Positions 7,874 to 16,346 of a stretch of 64,000 nucleotides of DNA are shown here, one piece after another. A program made the translations under genes and the position numbers. Source of the DNA: Desulfosporosinus youngiae DSM 17734 (GTDB taxonomy: Bacteria > Bacillota > Desulfitobacteriia > Desulfitobacteriales > Desulfitobacteriaceae). The first letter of the stretch is position 1; each line of letters opens with the position of its first letter. The notes under the pieces were generated by a model. The model was not told the DNA's origin, searched no databases, and saw nothing but the letters and a program-made list of their open reading frames with translations. The DNA lies in NCBI RefSeq assembly GCF_000244895.1, contig NZ_CM001441.1, forward strand, positions 1,116,001 to 1,180,000. The letters run 5' to 3'.

Positions 7874-8296
7874 ATGAGTGATTTACAAGCCTTTTTTGCC
7901 CAGAATGTGGAGTCTGATATTACCGATGAGTTTGTTGTTAGTGAGCGATTTAAGGGTGCTGATGGGAAACCTATTCCGTGGAAATTGCGGACCGTAACCG
8001 AGGCCGAGAACGAAGAAATCCGTAAGTCGGCCACAAAAAGGGTTAAGGGGAAAAACGGAATGAGGGTTCCCGAAACCAATCCAGAGGAGTATACGGCCAA
8101 GCTTGCTGCTGCAAGTGTAGTCTACCCGAGCCTAAAGGATGCTGAACTGCAGAAATCCTACGGAGTCCTAGGGGCCGAAGACTTACTCAAAAAGATGTTA
8201 CTCTCTGGCGAGTATGCGGCGCTGATCCAGAAGGTCGAAGAGTTCAACGGGTATAACCGCGACATTAACGAGGTCGTGGAGGAAATAAAAAACTAA
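7874..8296 (+). CDS. xkdN: Tail assembly chaperone, short form (XkdN-like)
   Basis: A 140-residue protein beginning MSDLQAFFAQNVESDI. The P-I-P-W-K-L-R-T-V-T-E-A-E-N-E-E-I-R block near residues 35-55 and the A-A-A-S-V-V-Y-P-S-L-K-D-A-E-L-Q pattern near 80 are typical of XkdN/phage TAC proteins. They coat the tape measure while the tube grows, like lambda gpG. The last codons form a slippery site, and a longer product is expected by -1 frameshift into 8293-8469. ATAGGAGGAA precedes the ATG. Confidence 0.85.
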   Translation: MSDLQAFFAQNVESDITDEFVVSERFKGADGKPIPWKLRTVTEAENEEIRKSATKRVKGKNGMRVPETNPEEYTAKLAAASVVYPSLKDAELQKSYGVLGAEDLLKKMLLSGEYAALIQKVEEFNGYNRDINEVVEEIKN

Positions 8297-8341
8297 TTAA
8301 GGAGGGCGATAGCGAGTGGAATTACGCTTACTACGCCCTCC
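8287..8341 (+). promoter_or_regulatory. Programmed -1 ribosomal frameshift signal
   Basis: Slippery heptamer A-AAA-AAC at 8287-8293 is in the right phase (codons ATA AAA AAC) immediately before the zero-frame stop TAA at 8294-8296. A 7-base spacer follows, then an 8-bp perfect stem GGAGGGCG (8301-8308) with CGCCCTCC (8334-8341). A short inner stem AGCG/CGCT lies in the 25-base loop. The -1 frame is open from the site to 8469. Heptamer, spacing and stem are those of classical -1 frameshift sites. Confidence 0.88.
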
Positions 8342-8469
8342 ATGAGTTGTACATTAAACCTTGGGAATACGCCGGTTACAACCTGGAGCAGAAGGCGGCG
8401 ATTATAGCCCTCGTTGATGTCCGGGTTGAGGCGGAGAAAAGGCAGGCGGCAAAGTTGAAAAAGAAATAG
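8293..8469 (+). CDS. Frameshift extension of tail assembly chaperone (long form, gpGT-like)
   Basis: This -1 frame has no start codon of its own at a sensible place, but continues the chaperone gene after a slip at 8287-8293. Joined to the 140 residues from 7874 it adds 58 residues, giving about 198. The extension contains the block Y-Y-A-L-H-E-L-Y-I-K-P-W-E-Y, then a Q-K-A-A-I-I-A-L-V-D-V-R-V-E-A-E-K-R helix and a lysine-rich end, a pattern common in chaperone long forms of PBSX-like phages. Its usual role is to bind the tape measure protein at the growing tail tip. Confidence 0.8.
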   Translation, partial: LIKEGDSEWNYAYYALHELYIKPWEYAGYNLEQKAAIIALVDVRVEAEKRQAAKLKKK

Positions 8470-8502
8470 CGCCTAAATAGCCTTAAACTTCTCATTTTTC
8501 CG

Positions 8503-8531
8503 TTTACACCGGAATAATTTGCTAGTAGTAT
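8503..8531 (+). promoter_or_regulatory. Probable promoter of the cargo gene at 8565
   Basis: TTTACA and TAGTAT are separated by 17 bases, about 35 bases before the ATG. Together with the terminator at 9198 this makes the 8565 gene a free transcription unit inside the tail operon. Confidence 0.45.
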
Positions 8532-8564
8532 ATAAGCAAAGATGTGTGAGCGGGAGGGGATAGG

Positions 8565-9191
8565 ATGGGGAAACGAAAAGTTATTGGAATAGTATCTATG
8601 GTACTCGGTGGGTTAAGCCTAATAGATGGAATAGTAAATAATAATTTTGAAGGGATTCCGCCTGGGATACTATTTTTACTGATAGGCTTGTTCTTAATAA
8701 TTAAAAAACCAAAAACACAAGCGCAAAAAGAAGAAAGAGCAAAAGCAATAGAGCGTCAAAAAGCCCTTGTGTACGGGAAACACCAAGCCGGACTTCCGTT
8801 ATCCGAGGGATTGGGATGTGAACTCGAAGGTAACTTAAGCGAAGACAATCTGACAATTACAGGCGGGGGAAATACATTTAAGTTGGCTTTCAGTAAGATT
8901 ACGGATATGGTAATAAAAACTGATACGGAAATACAAAAATCTTATGTATCTAGTGTGGGAGGGGCCATTGGGGGAGCCGTCCTATTTGGACCATTAGGGG
9001 CAATGATTGGTGGCAGAGCAAAAGAAAAGAAATCCACCACAACAATACATTACCTCATTATTACGTATCTTAAGGATGGAGAAGTCAGTTATATAGGGTT
9101 TGATGTGTCATTGAATGTTTCAAGGGCACAAAATTTAGTTAAAACTATTTCTTCAAAATTCCGTCCGATTGGGCAGACCATAAATCTCTAA
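8565..9191 (+). CDS. Membrane protein with glycine-zipper segment, cargo gene
   Basis: A 208-residue protein. The first 47 residues carry two hydrophobic segments (about 7-22 and 32-46), followed by a charged helix. A cytosolic domain follows, with a G-G-A-I-G-G-A-V-L-F-G-P-L-G-A-M-I-G-G glycine-zipper stretch near residues 130-150. It is not a tail protein family; it lies between the chaperone and tape-measure genes with its own promoter and terminator. The role may be host-side (lysogenic conversion), but this is inferred from context. Confidence 0.65.
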   Translation: MGKRKVIGIVSMVLGGLSLIDGIVNNNFEGIPPGILFLLIGLFLIIKKPKTQAQKEERAKAIERQKALVYGKHQAGLPLSEGLGCELEGNLSEDNLTITGGGNTFKLAFSKITDMVIKTDTEIQKSYVSSVGGAIGGAVLFGPLGAMIGGRAKEKKSTTTIHYLIITYLKDGEVSYIGFDVSLNVSRAQNLVKTISSKFRPIGQTINL

Positions 9192-9197
9192 TTAATA

Positions 9198-9235
9198 TAA
9201 GAAAAAGCATCTTCTTTCGGGGGTGCTTTTTCTTA
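9198..9235 (+). terminator. Rho-independent terminator of the cargo gene
   Basis: A perfect 12-bp stem (TAAGAAAAAGCA with TGCTTTTTCTTA) with a 14-base loop ends the 8565 gene. It lies 25 bases before the tape-measure gene, so phage late transcription must read through it. Confidence 0.75.
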
Positions 9236-9259
9236 TGCGCGAAAGGAGGTCCGACAATT

Positions 9260-11416
9260 GTGCCAACTATAAGCTCGACACTAAGAATGTTTGACGGAAT
9301 GTCAGGACCATTACAGAACATAACCCAGGGCATGAATCTTATGCTATCAAGTATGAGGCGAATGCAAAGTGCAACTGAGCAAAATACCAATATTGGCAGG
9401 ACGCTTGTGGCTGCTCAAGAGAGAATCGCGGCCGCCGAAGTGGGCATAAGGCAAGCTATTGATCAGTCCACTCGGGCACAACAACGATTTAATCAATCAA
9501 GTCAGAGTGGTGCAAACCTTATCAACCAAGCGTCAAGTGCGCAGGATAGGTTTAATGCGTCAGCTCAAAGTGGGGCGCGGCATTCAAATACAATCCTTAC
9601 TAATCTTAGAGGGATAGCGGCAACCTATGTTAGTCTGATGGGATTAAAAACAGGAATGAACATTAGCGATAGTTACGTTTCAGCGCAGGCCCGACTTAAA
9701 CTGATTAATGATGGGTCCCAAACAGATGCGCAACTCCAAGATAAAATATTCGCTACAGCAGATAGGACTTATGGTAATTATGGTGTCATGGCAAGCAGCG
9801 TAGGAAAACTCGGACTCTTAGCTGGGGATGCCTTTTCCAATAATAATGAAATTATCAGATTCACAGAGTTGATGCAAAAGTCCTTTAAAGTTGGGGGCTC
9901 GTCTACAATGGAGCAACAGTCCGGTATGTATCAGCTCACCCAAGCAATGGCCGCTGGGAAGCTACAAGGGGATGAGTTTCGCAGCATCATGGAAAATGCT
10001 CCTATGCTTGCAAGTGCCATTGCTAAGTTTACAGGAAAATCCAAAGGTGAGCTTAAAAAGATGTCGGCGGAGGGAACAATTACTTCAGACATAATTAAAG
10101 GGGCTTTATTCAATGCAGCGGATGACATTAACGATAAATTTGCAACTATGCCCATGACCTTTGCGGATGCACTCAATAGGATGAAAAATAACGCGCTTCA
10201 AGCTTTTGGCCCTATGATAGAACGCATTAATTCAATGCTAAATAGTCCAGGCGGGACAACGTTCATAAATAACATAAGCGCATCTATCGAAAGGGCCGCA
10301 TTTGTTGCTGATAAATTGTTGACGTTAGTTTCGGGGATCTATGGATTTATTTCGTCTAATTGGGGGATGATTGTGCCAATTGTAATGGGGGTTGCCTCAG
10401 CGTTCCTCCTCTACAATACTATTTTAAGAATAAATGCTTTTTGGACGGGGGTTACTGCCGCAGCAGATTTAGCATCGGCCAGCATGAAAGCAGCTAAAGC
10501 GCGTGCAACTCTGGCGGCAACGTCAGCGACGGCAACCGAAACAGCTGCTCAGTGGAGGCTAAATTCTGCCTTATTAGCCTCCCCAATAACGTGGTATATT
10601 CTTGCCGTCATTACGCTAATATCCATCTTCTATATTGCAATAGCTGCCATCAACCATTTTGCTGGCACAAGCTATTCTGCCACAGGATTTATTGCGGGGG
10701 CCTTTATGGTCGCCGGAGCAGTTATTATGAATGTAGTCTTAGCGGTCCTTAAAATTGTTATTAATGTCGTCGCGACAATCTGGAATGTAATCGCAACGGT
10801 CGCCGAATCTATTAGAAATGTATTTAATGACCCGGTAGGTTCCATTGTCCGATTGTTCGTTGGCTTGGGGGATACAGTTTTAGGAATATTGGAGACTATA
10901 GCTTCGGCAATTGACACGTTGACTGGAAAGCATCTGTCGGATGCAATCAATGGATGGAGGGGCGATCTTCAGGGGATGGCTGATGACTTAGTGGGTGAAG
11001 TAGAAATAAAGGTTCCGCGCTTAGATCCCCACGATTACCTTCCTGGTCGATTCGATTACACTAACGCTTTTAACAAGGGTTACAACTGGGGCAACAATAT
11101 TTCCGATAAATTTAGCTTATCAAATATTCCAGGAAATACCCTGACGGATTTCGACTTGGGCAACATACCTAATATTGATCGTGTCGGTGAAGTTGGCAAA
11201 ATCAAAGATAAGGTCGATATCTCCAACGAAGACCTTAAGATCATGCGCGAGTTAGCCGAAATGAAAAACATCCAGAACTTTGTAACACTTACACCAACAG
11301 TAGCAGTCACAACCGGGGATATTAACAATGGTCAGAGCGTGGACACTATAGTAGGGAAGATTAAAACTATGCTGGAGACTGAGATTGCTTCGTCTGCATC
11401 AAACGTTTATGCGTAA
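9260..11416 (+). CDS. Tail tape measure protein
   Basis: A 718-residue protein starting at GTG 9260 with AAAGGAGGT upstream. It has a helical N-terminal part with repeated Q/A/S patterns (residues 30-110). The conserved tape-measure block lies at about 200-320 (M-A-A-G-K-L-Q-G-D-E-F-R-S-I-M-E-N-A-P and F-A-D-A-L-N-R-M-K-N-N). Hydrophobic segments lie near 360-390 and 440-540. It sets tail length and later crosses the host membrane. It is shorter than the XkdO-type (about 1,300 residues), so the tail should be short. Confidence 0.88.
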   Translation: MPTISSTLRMFDGMSGPLQNITQGMNLMLSSMRRMQSATEQNTNIGRTLVAAQERIAAAEVGIRQAIDQSTRAQQRFNQSSQSGANLINQASSAQDRFNASAQSGARHSNTILTNLRGIAATYVSLMGLKTGMNISDSYVSAQARLKLINDGSQTDAQLQDKIFATADRTYGNYGVMASSVGKLGLLAGDAFSNNNEIIRFTELMQKSFKVGGSSTMEQQSGMYQLTQAMAAGKLQGDEFRSIMENAPMLASAIAKFTGKSKGELKKMSAEGTITSDIIKGALFNAADDINDKFATMPMTFADALNRMKNNALQAFGPMIERINSMLNSPGGTTFINNISASIERAAFVADKLLTLVSGIYGFISSNWGMIVPIVMGVASAFLLYNTILRINAFWTGVTAAADLASASMKAAKARATLAATSATATETAAQWRLNSALLASPITWYILAVITLISIFYIAIAAINHFAGTSYSATGFIAGAFMVAGAVIMNVVLAVLKIVINVVATIWNVIATVAESIRNVFNDPVGSIVRLFVGLGDTVLGILETIASAIDTLTGKHLSDAINGWRGDLQGMADDLVGEVEIKVPRLDPHDYLPGRFDYTNAFNKGYNWGNNISDKFSLSNIPGNTLTDFDLGNIPNIDRVGEVGKIKDKVDISNEDLKIMRELAEMKNIQNFVTLTPTVAVTTGDINNGQSVDTIVGKIKTMLETEIASSASNVYA

Positions 11417-11432
11417 GAAGGGGTGATGAGCA

Positions 11433-12095
11433 ATGCCCTACGGCATCAAGCTGAGTCTATATTCAGAGACCATTGAGCTCCCTGTTATGCCGGGAGCCCT
11501 GGAAATTGGAGAGGGCGGAAATAACAAGACCTATGATATTGTGGCCCTGGGGGAAATCAACGTCATAAAAAATCCCAAGCTCTCAGAGTATGCCTTCAGC
11601 AGCTTCTTCCCGGCCCAGCGGTACCCATTTGTTACGGTTCAGCCCCTGCTGCTCCCTTACGAATATGTAAAACTCATTTTAAAGTGGATGAAATCTAGAG
11701 AACCCATTCGCTTTGTTTTTATCTCCGATACCTTTGATATCAATACCCTGGCCAGTATTGAAGGTTTTGACTGGAAAGAAGAGGCCGGCAGATCAGGTGA
11801 TATTGACTATTCCTTAAAGTTGAAGAAATATGTGCCTTATTCAGCACGACGAGCTGTCAGCATTTCAACGTTGCAAACTGCCACAGCCTCAACACAAACA
11901 ATTCAAGCCCCTGAAAGGCCAAACGAGCAGCAGACTCCCAAAACCTATACCCTTGTAGCCGGTGATACTCTATGGGCCGTAGCGCAGAAGCAATTAGGCA
12001 ATGGGAGCCGCTGGCCAGAGTTACAATCCTTAAATGGTATTTCAGATGCCGATATTAAGCGGCTACAAATCGGCCAAGTAATAAAGTTGGCATAG
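11433..12095 (+). CDS. xkdP: LysM-domain tail hub protein (XkdP-like)
   Basis: A 220-residue protein. The N-terminal domain (I-E-L-P-V-M-P-G-A-L-E-I and F-S-S-F-F-P-A-Q-R-Y-P-F) is the XkdP fold. The C-terminal 48 residues are a LysM module (Y-T-L-V-A-G-D-T-L-W-A-V-A-Q-K ... I-G-Q-V-I-K-L) that binds peptidoglycan. It sits between tape measure and XkdQ genes as in PBSX, and likely joins the tube to the baseplate hub. Confidence 0.88.
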   Translation: MPYGIKLSLYSETIELPVMPGALEIGEGGNNKTYDIVALGEINVIKNPKLSEYAFSSFFPAQRYPFVTVQPLLLPYEYVKLILKWMKSREPIRFVFISDTFDINTLASIEGFDWKEEAGRSGDIDYSLKLKKYVPYSARRAVSISTLQTATASTQTIQAPERPNEQQTPKTYTLVAGDTLWAVAQKQLGNGSRWPELQSLNGISDADIKRLQIGQVIKLA

Positions 12096-12105
12096 GAGGT
12101 GTACT

Positions 12106-13092
12106 GTGCTAAAAATACTGATCGATAACAAAGATGGAAACGTGTGGGATATATCTAAGATCGTTGCCGACGTAACCTGGAAAACCAGCAGAATCGGTAA
12201 AGCTGGCAGCTTGGAATTTACTCTGATCAAAAACGCTTTAGGGCAAGACGCAGCCTTCAAGTACAGCAATGGAGATATTGTCCGGGTCCAGGAAGTAGAG
12301 GATAATATTAATGTTTTCTACGGCTATATCTTTTCCGTCGAAGGGGGAAGGGACGAGGCAGTTAAGATTACTTGCTATGATCAACTACGGTACCTCATGG
12401 CGAATGAAACCTATGTCTTAGCAAACGTCACAGCCTCTGATGTTGTTCGAAGAATCGCTGCTGATTTTCAACTAAAACTTGGACGGATCGATGATACGGG
12501 GTATATAATTCCGACGATGTCCCAAAATGACCAAAAGCTTTTTGATACGATCTGCAAGGCCTTAGATTTAACCCTGATGAATACCGGGCTGAACTATGTG
12601 TTCTTCGATGACTTTGGGGCTTTATCAGTGCGGAATATTGAGGACCTACTGCTGGATTTCATCATTGGCGATGGTAGCCTCATGACAGACTATACCCATA
12701 AAGTATCAATCGACCAAGACACCTACAACAAGATTAAGCTTTATAAAGACAACAAGGAAACCGGCCAGCGCGAAATCTATCAGGCCTATGATAGTGCCAA
12801 TATGGCTAAGTGGGGGGTGCTGCAGCTCTACCAAAGCGTGGATGAAAATATGAACGCTGCTCAGATTAATGAACTGCTCGATAATCTGGCCACATTGAAA
12901 AACCGAGAGTCAAGGACTCTGAAAATTGAAGCTATTGGTGATCTTCGAGTGAGGGCCGGAAGTTATCTAAGGATACAGATCCAAGAATATGGAATCAATC
13001 AGCCTTTCCTGGTGGATGAATGTAAGCATTATTTCGAAGGTGCAGATCATACCATGAGCCTGGAACTTAAAGCAATTATGAAGGTGGTATAA
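12106..13092 (+). CDS. xkdQ: Baseplate hub protein (XkdQ-like, gp27/gpD type)
   Basis: A 328-residue protein starting at GTG 12106 with AGGAGGTG upstream. It has the XkdQ order: N-terminal strand domain with W-K-T-S-R-I-G-K-A-G-S-L-E-F, a middle Y-D-Q-L-R-Y-L block, and the C-terminal V-R-A-G-S-Y-L-R-I-Q-I domain. It makes the ring from which the central spike hangs. It ends exactly at the start of the next gene. Confidence 0.88.
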   Translation: MLKILIDNKDGNVWDISKIVADVTWKTSRIGKAGSLEFTLIKNALGQDAAFKYSNGDIVRVQEVEDNINVFYGYIFSVEGGRDEAVKITCYDQLRYLMANETYVLANVTASDVVRRIAADFQLKLGRIDDTGYIIPTMSQNDQKLFDTICKALDLTLMNTGLNYVFFDDFGALSVRNIEDLLLDFIIGDGSLMTDYTHKVSIDQDTYNKIKLYKDNKETGQREIYQAYDSANMAKWGVLQLYQSVDENMNAAQINELLDNLATLKNRESRTLKIEAIGDLRVRAGSYLRIQIQEYGINQPFLVDECKHYFEGADHTMSLELKAIMKVV

Positions 13093-13448
13093 TGGCAAGT
13101 TTATTGGATGTAATAAAAGCTGCCGGGATAGATGCTGTGGGAGCTTCAAACCCCGTGAATATCATGTTTGGAGAGATACTAACCATAAGTCCGCTGAGTG
13201 TAAAAGTAGACCAACGCTTTACGCTGCCGGCGGATTTTTTAGTTGTACCTGAAAGCCTGATTAAATACGAAGCCGACCTGACCCATGCACATCAATACAC
13301 AGACGATGGATCATCAAAAACTACAGCTACAGCCCTGACAACCAAGCTCATTATCCGCCCCGGTCTAAAGGTAGGGGACAAAGTCCTGCTGCTCAGGGTC
13401 CAAGGCGGGCAGAAATTTGTAATCTTAGACAAGGTGGTGACAACATGA
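13092..13448 (+). CDS. xkdR: DUF2577 baseplate protein (XkdR-like)
   Basis: A 118-residue protein. The opening helix, the P-V-N-I-M-F-G-E-I block and a C-terminal G-D-K-V-L-L-L-R-V-Q-G-G-Q-K-F strand pair are typical of DUF2577. The OB-like fold suggests a spike or puncturing base. The start overlaps the previous stop (ATAATG) and the end overlaps the next start. Confidence 0.82.
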   Translation: MASLLDVIKAAGIDAVGASNPVNIMFGEILTISPLSVKVDQRFTLPADFLVVPESLIKYEADLTHAHQYTDDGSSKTTATALTTKLIIRPGLKVGDKVLLLRVQGGQKFVILDKVVTT

Positions 13449-13846
13449 TACCGACCGGTGGAAGTATCAACAATGGTGTGATTGAAGAAACGGAGCAGCC
13501 ATCCCTCACCTGGAAGTTGGATGCAGCTAAAGAACGAATTGCCGGCAGACTGGACGGCCTTGAGGCAGTCAAACAGGCTGTCTTTAAAATTCTGGGAACA
13601 CCTCGTTATCATCACTTAATCTATACGACAAACTATGGTTCTGAGCTGGAAACCTTGATCGGAATGAACCCGGTCTTTGTAAAATCAGAAGCTGCCCGCA
13701 TGATCAGAGAAGCGTTAACCCAGGATGATCGAATCACCGGCGTTGAGAATATCCAAACTACGGTCACGGGGGATGGTTTGCTCATTGAGTGCACAGTTAT
13801 CAGCAAATATGGGAGTTTTGAGATAACGCAGGAGGTGAGGGCGTAA
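13445..13846 (+). CDS. xkdS: DUF2634 baseplate protein (XkdS-like, gp25-like)
   Basis: A 133-residue protein. The A-G-R-L-D-G-L-E-A-V-K-Q-A-V-F-K-I-L block followed by T-T-N-Y-G-S-E-L-E-T-L-I-G matches XkdS; gp25-like proteins start the baseplate wedge and sheath. The ATG overlaps the previous TGA. A weakly similar antisense gene lies at 7312. Confidence 0.85.
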   Translation: MIPTGGSINNGVIEETEQPSLTWKLDAAKERIAGRLDGLEAVKQAVFKILGTPRYHHLIYTTNYGSELETLIGMNPVFVKSEAARMIREALTQDDRITGVENIQTTVTGDGLLIECTVISKYGSFEITQEVRA

Positions 13847-14884
13847 GTGTATGAGGACCAAACGTATGAGTCCATCTTGGCCAGAATGCTGGACCGAATA
13901 CCTGCGGATCTGGACAAACGAGAGGGCAGCATTATTTATGACGCCCTCTCTCCGGCTGCAGCAGAACTGGCCCAGGCTTATGCAGAATTAGAAGTCAACC
14001 TAAAGCTATTCTCAGCTCAAACATCAAGTGGAGACTATCTGGAATTAAGGACGGCGGATTATGGGGTAACTCGTAGAGTCACCACGAAGGCCCAGCGGAA
14101 GGCAATGTTTTACGGGCAAAATGATACCCTGTTGGATGTGGCCATCGGCAGCCGCTTTTCCATTGAGCAAGTAAAGTACGCTACCAAAGAAAAAATCGCG
14201 CCGGGTCAGTATATTCTGGAGTGTGAAGTGGCGGGTAGTGTAGGCAATCAGCACTTTGGCACGTTACTTCCTATTGATTACATTAATGGACTTGTAAGAG
14301 CTGAATTAGCTGACATACTTATCCCTGGGACAGACATTGAAACCGACGACAGCCTCAGGCAGCGCTACCTGCAGCGAGTTCGGCAGCCGGCAACGTCTGG
14401 GAATGCAGCTCAATATCGACAATGGGCCCTTGAAGTATCTGGCGTGGGAGATGCGAAAGTTTTCCCCTTGTGGGCAGGGTCAGGAAGTGTGAAGCTTGTT
14501 ATCGTGGATGCTGGAAAACAGCCGGCTACCTCCACTTTGGTGGACGCTGTATCAGACTATATTGAGACCGTGCGCCCTATCGGTGCTGACGTGACCGTTG
14601 TTTCGGCAGCAGCTAAAGAGATTGGTGTCTCAGCGGTGGTCACTTTGGCGGCAGGTTATGCTATCCAAGGAGTGATAGATGCTTTTAGGGCAGCCCTGGG
14701 AAGTTATCTGCAGGATACAGCTTTTACCAGCACCTATATCAGTTATGCTAAAGTGGGAACCATATTGCTAAGCACACCGGGTGTCCTTGATTATACAAAT
14801 TTGACAGTCAATGGTGGCAATGTAAATGTAGCTTTGGCGGATGAAGAAATACCGGTGCTGGGAACCATAGGATTGGGGGTATGA
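13847..14884 (+). CDS. xkdT: Baseplate J-like protein (XkdT)
   Basis: A 345-residue protein starting at GTG 13847 directly after the previous stop. N-terminal Y-E-D-Q-T-Y-E-S-I-L-A-R-M-L-D, K-R-E-G-S-I-I-Y-D-A-L-S-P-A, and G-N-A-A-Q-Y-R-Q-W-A-L-E near residue 190 are the standard Baseplate_J series. It forms the wedge arms that trigger contraction. Confidence 0.92.
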   Translation: MYEDQTYESILARMLDRIPADLDKREGSIIYDALSPAAAELAQAYAELEVNLKLFSAQTSSGDYLELRTADYGVTRRVTTKAQRKAMFYGQNDTLLDVAIGSRFSIEQVKYATKEKIAPGQYILECEVAGSVGNQHFGTLLPIDYINGLVRAELADILIPGTDIETDDSLRQRYLQRVRQPATSGNAAQYRQWALEVSGVGDAKVFPLWAGSGSVKLVIVDAGKQPATSTLVDAVSDYIETVRPIGADVTVVSAAAKEIGVSAVVTLAAGYAIQGVIDAFRAALGSYLQDTAFTSTYISYAKVGTILLSTPGVLDYTNLTVNGGNVNVALADEEIPVLGTIGLGV

Positions 14885-14888
14885 AGAA

Positions 14889-15305
14889 ATGCCCTATCCT
14901 GAGGAACTTGATCAGTTTTTAAAAAAGCTGAATAAAAAGCCTGATGGCAGCAGTTATACTGTCGAAGAAGAATTATTCATTAACGATGGGGTGTATAATG
15001 GCTTTTTAGGTCACGACAACATTACAAACAGCACAATCAGGGTTTACACAGGGCCACAGTTCACAGGTAGCCCTGTGACGAATTTCATCGTATCCATTCC
15101 ATCGGAAACACCCTGGAAACGAATCATAAAGGTTTTTGCAGACACAGAGACGGTCTATGTCACCTATGAGACCCCTGGGGATATGGTGGAGGCGGAGGAT
15201 GTTAATGGTTTACAAGATTGCCTGATCCGAACTCAGACGGAAATAGAGAGGTATAAAGCTGAGGGAATCATTGATGGTGGTGGATTTATCAGAGAGGAGG
15301 CATAA
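14889..15305 (+). CDS. Phage structural protein between wedge and fibre genes, unknown
   Basis: A 138-residue soluble protein. It begins MPYPEELDQFLKKLN and has a beta-rich middle (S-T-I-R-V-Y-T-G-P-Q-F-T-G) ending in a helix (D-C-L-I-R-T-Q-T-E-I-E-R-Y). Small proteins of this type often lie between XkdT and fibre genes in PBSX-like prophages. It may be a fibre-attachment protein; no domain is recognised. Confidence 0.6.
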   Translation: MPYPEELDQFLKKLNKKPDGSSYTVEEELFINDGVYNGFLGHDNITNSTIRVYTGPQFTGSPVTNFIVSIPSETPWKRIIKVFADTETVYVTYETPGDMVEAEDVNGLQDCLIRTQTEIERYKAEGIIDGGGFIREEA

Positions 15306-15308
15306 CCA

Positions 15309-16334
15309 TTGGCGGCACAAACAATTAAAATTCGCAGGGGCACCAAGTCTGATCTGGTGGCCTTGGGAGCATTAGCTGCAGGCGAAATGGGATTATGTAC
15401 AGACACCAAGGAAGTTTACATCGGGGACGGCACTGCCAATGTTTTTGTCGGCAGGGCATTATCCGGGACAGAAGCGGCCCGGCCCAATGCCGGGACCTTA
15501 GGGCGGCTTTACTATGTTACCGGCGGCACCAATGCAGGCTATCTGTATTTCGATACAGGATCAGCCTGGGAGCGGGTCAATGCCCAGAAACTGACGGATC
15601 TGACCGGGACGCTAGATAACATTACGGACGGAACCAATTATGCTAAGGTCTTAAAAGCAGATACAACGTCTGGACATGTTAATAAGGTCTCGGATGGCAC
15701 CAACACGAAAACTGCGGCTGAAATCAAGGCTCACATTGATGATGCGACCAAACACCGCCTTATCAATGACTCGGGGACAGCCATAACCGACTTATGGAGT
15801 GCTCAAAAGATCGGCAATGAGATTGAATTGGCCAAACATAATATTGAGCCCCAAGCTAGTGTGAAGAATCGTACCACGACGGCACCGCCCGGTAGCCCAG
15901 TGACCGGAGATCGCTATATCATCCCCAACAGCGCAACGGGGGTGTGGTCTGGAAAACAAGATCAGATTGCCGAATATGCATCAGGAGCCTGGACCTATTA
16001 TCCCCCCCAGACCGGTTGGACTTGCTATGTTGATGAGGAACAAAAGATTTACTCTTGGAACGGTACAGCTTGGGTAAGGACCGGTGGAGCTCTGCAGACG
16101 ATTACAGCCGGCAATGGTTTAACCGGAGGCGGGCAGGCCGATACGGTGACTTTGACGGTAGGGGCGGGGAACGGGATCAATGTTGCCTCGACATCAGTGA
16201 GTGCAAAAGCCGGAAAGGGAATCCTTGTCAACGGCACAGGTATTGAGGCCAATATCGATGCCAGCAGTCTTGTCTATGACTCGGCCAATGGTAACCGGTT
16301 AATGGTAGCCGTTGTCGATGGAGGAACATTCTAA
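15309..16334 (+). CDS. Tail fibre-like protein with Mtd-N and DUF2793-like domains
   Basis: A 341-residue protein starting at TTG 15309 (MAAQTIKIRRGTKSDL). Residues 1-50 form the Mtd N-terminal type fold (I-K-I-R-R-G ... G-E-M-G-L-C-T-D-T-K-E-V-Y-I-G-D-G). Residues about 180-260 carry P-P-G-S-P-V-T-G-D-R-Y-I-I-P and A-W-T-Y-Y-P-P-Q-T-G-W-T, as in DUF2793 fibre modules. The C-terminal part is Gly-rich (L-T-G-G-G-Q-A-D). It is likely the receptor-binding or shaft part of the tail tip. Confidence 0.75.
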   Translation: MAAQTIKIRRGTKSDLVALGALAAGEMGLCTDTKEVYIGDGTANVFVGRALSGTEAARPNAGTLGRLYYVTGGTNAGYLYFDTGSAWERVNAQKLTDLTGTLDNITDGTNYAKVLKADTTSGHVNKVSDGTNTKTAAEIKAHIDDATKHRLINDSGTAITDLWSAQKIGNEIELAKHNIEPQASVKNRTTTAPPGSPVTGDRYIIPNSATGVWSGKQDQIAEYASGAWTYYPPQTGWTCYVDEEQKIYSWNGTAWVRTGGALQTITAGNGLTGGGQADTVTLTVGAGNGINVASTSVSAKAGKGILVNGTGIEANIDASSLVYDSANGNRLMVAVVDGGTF

Positions 16335-16346
16335 GGAGGGGGGCTA

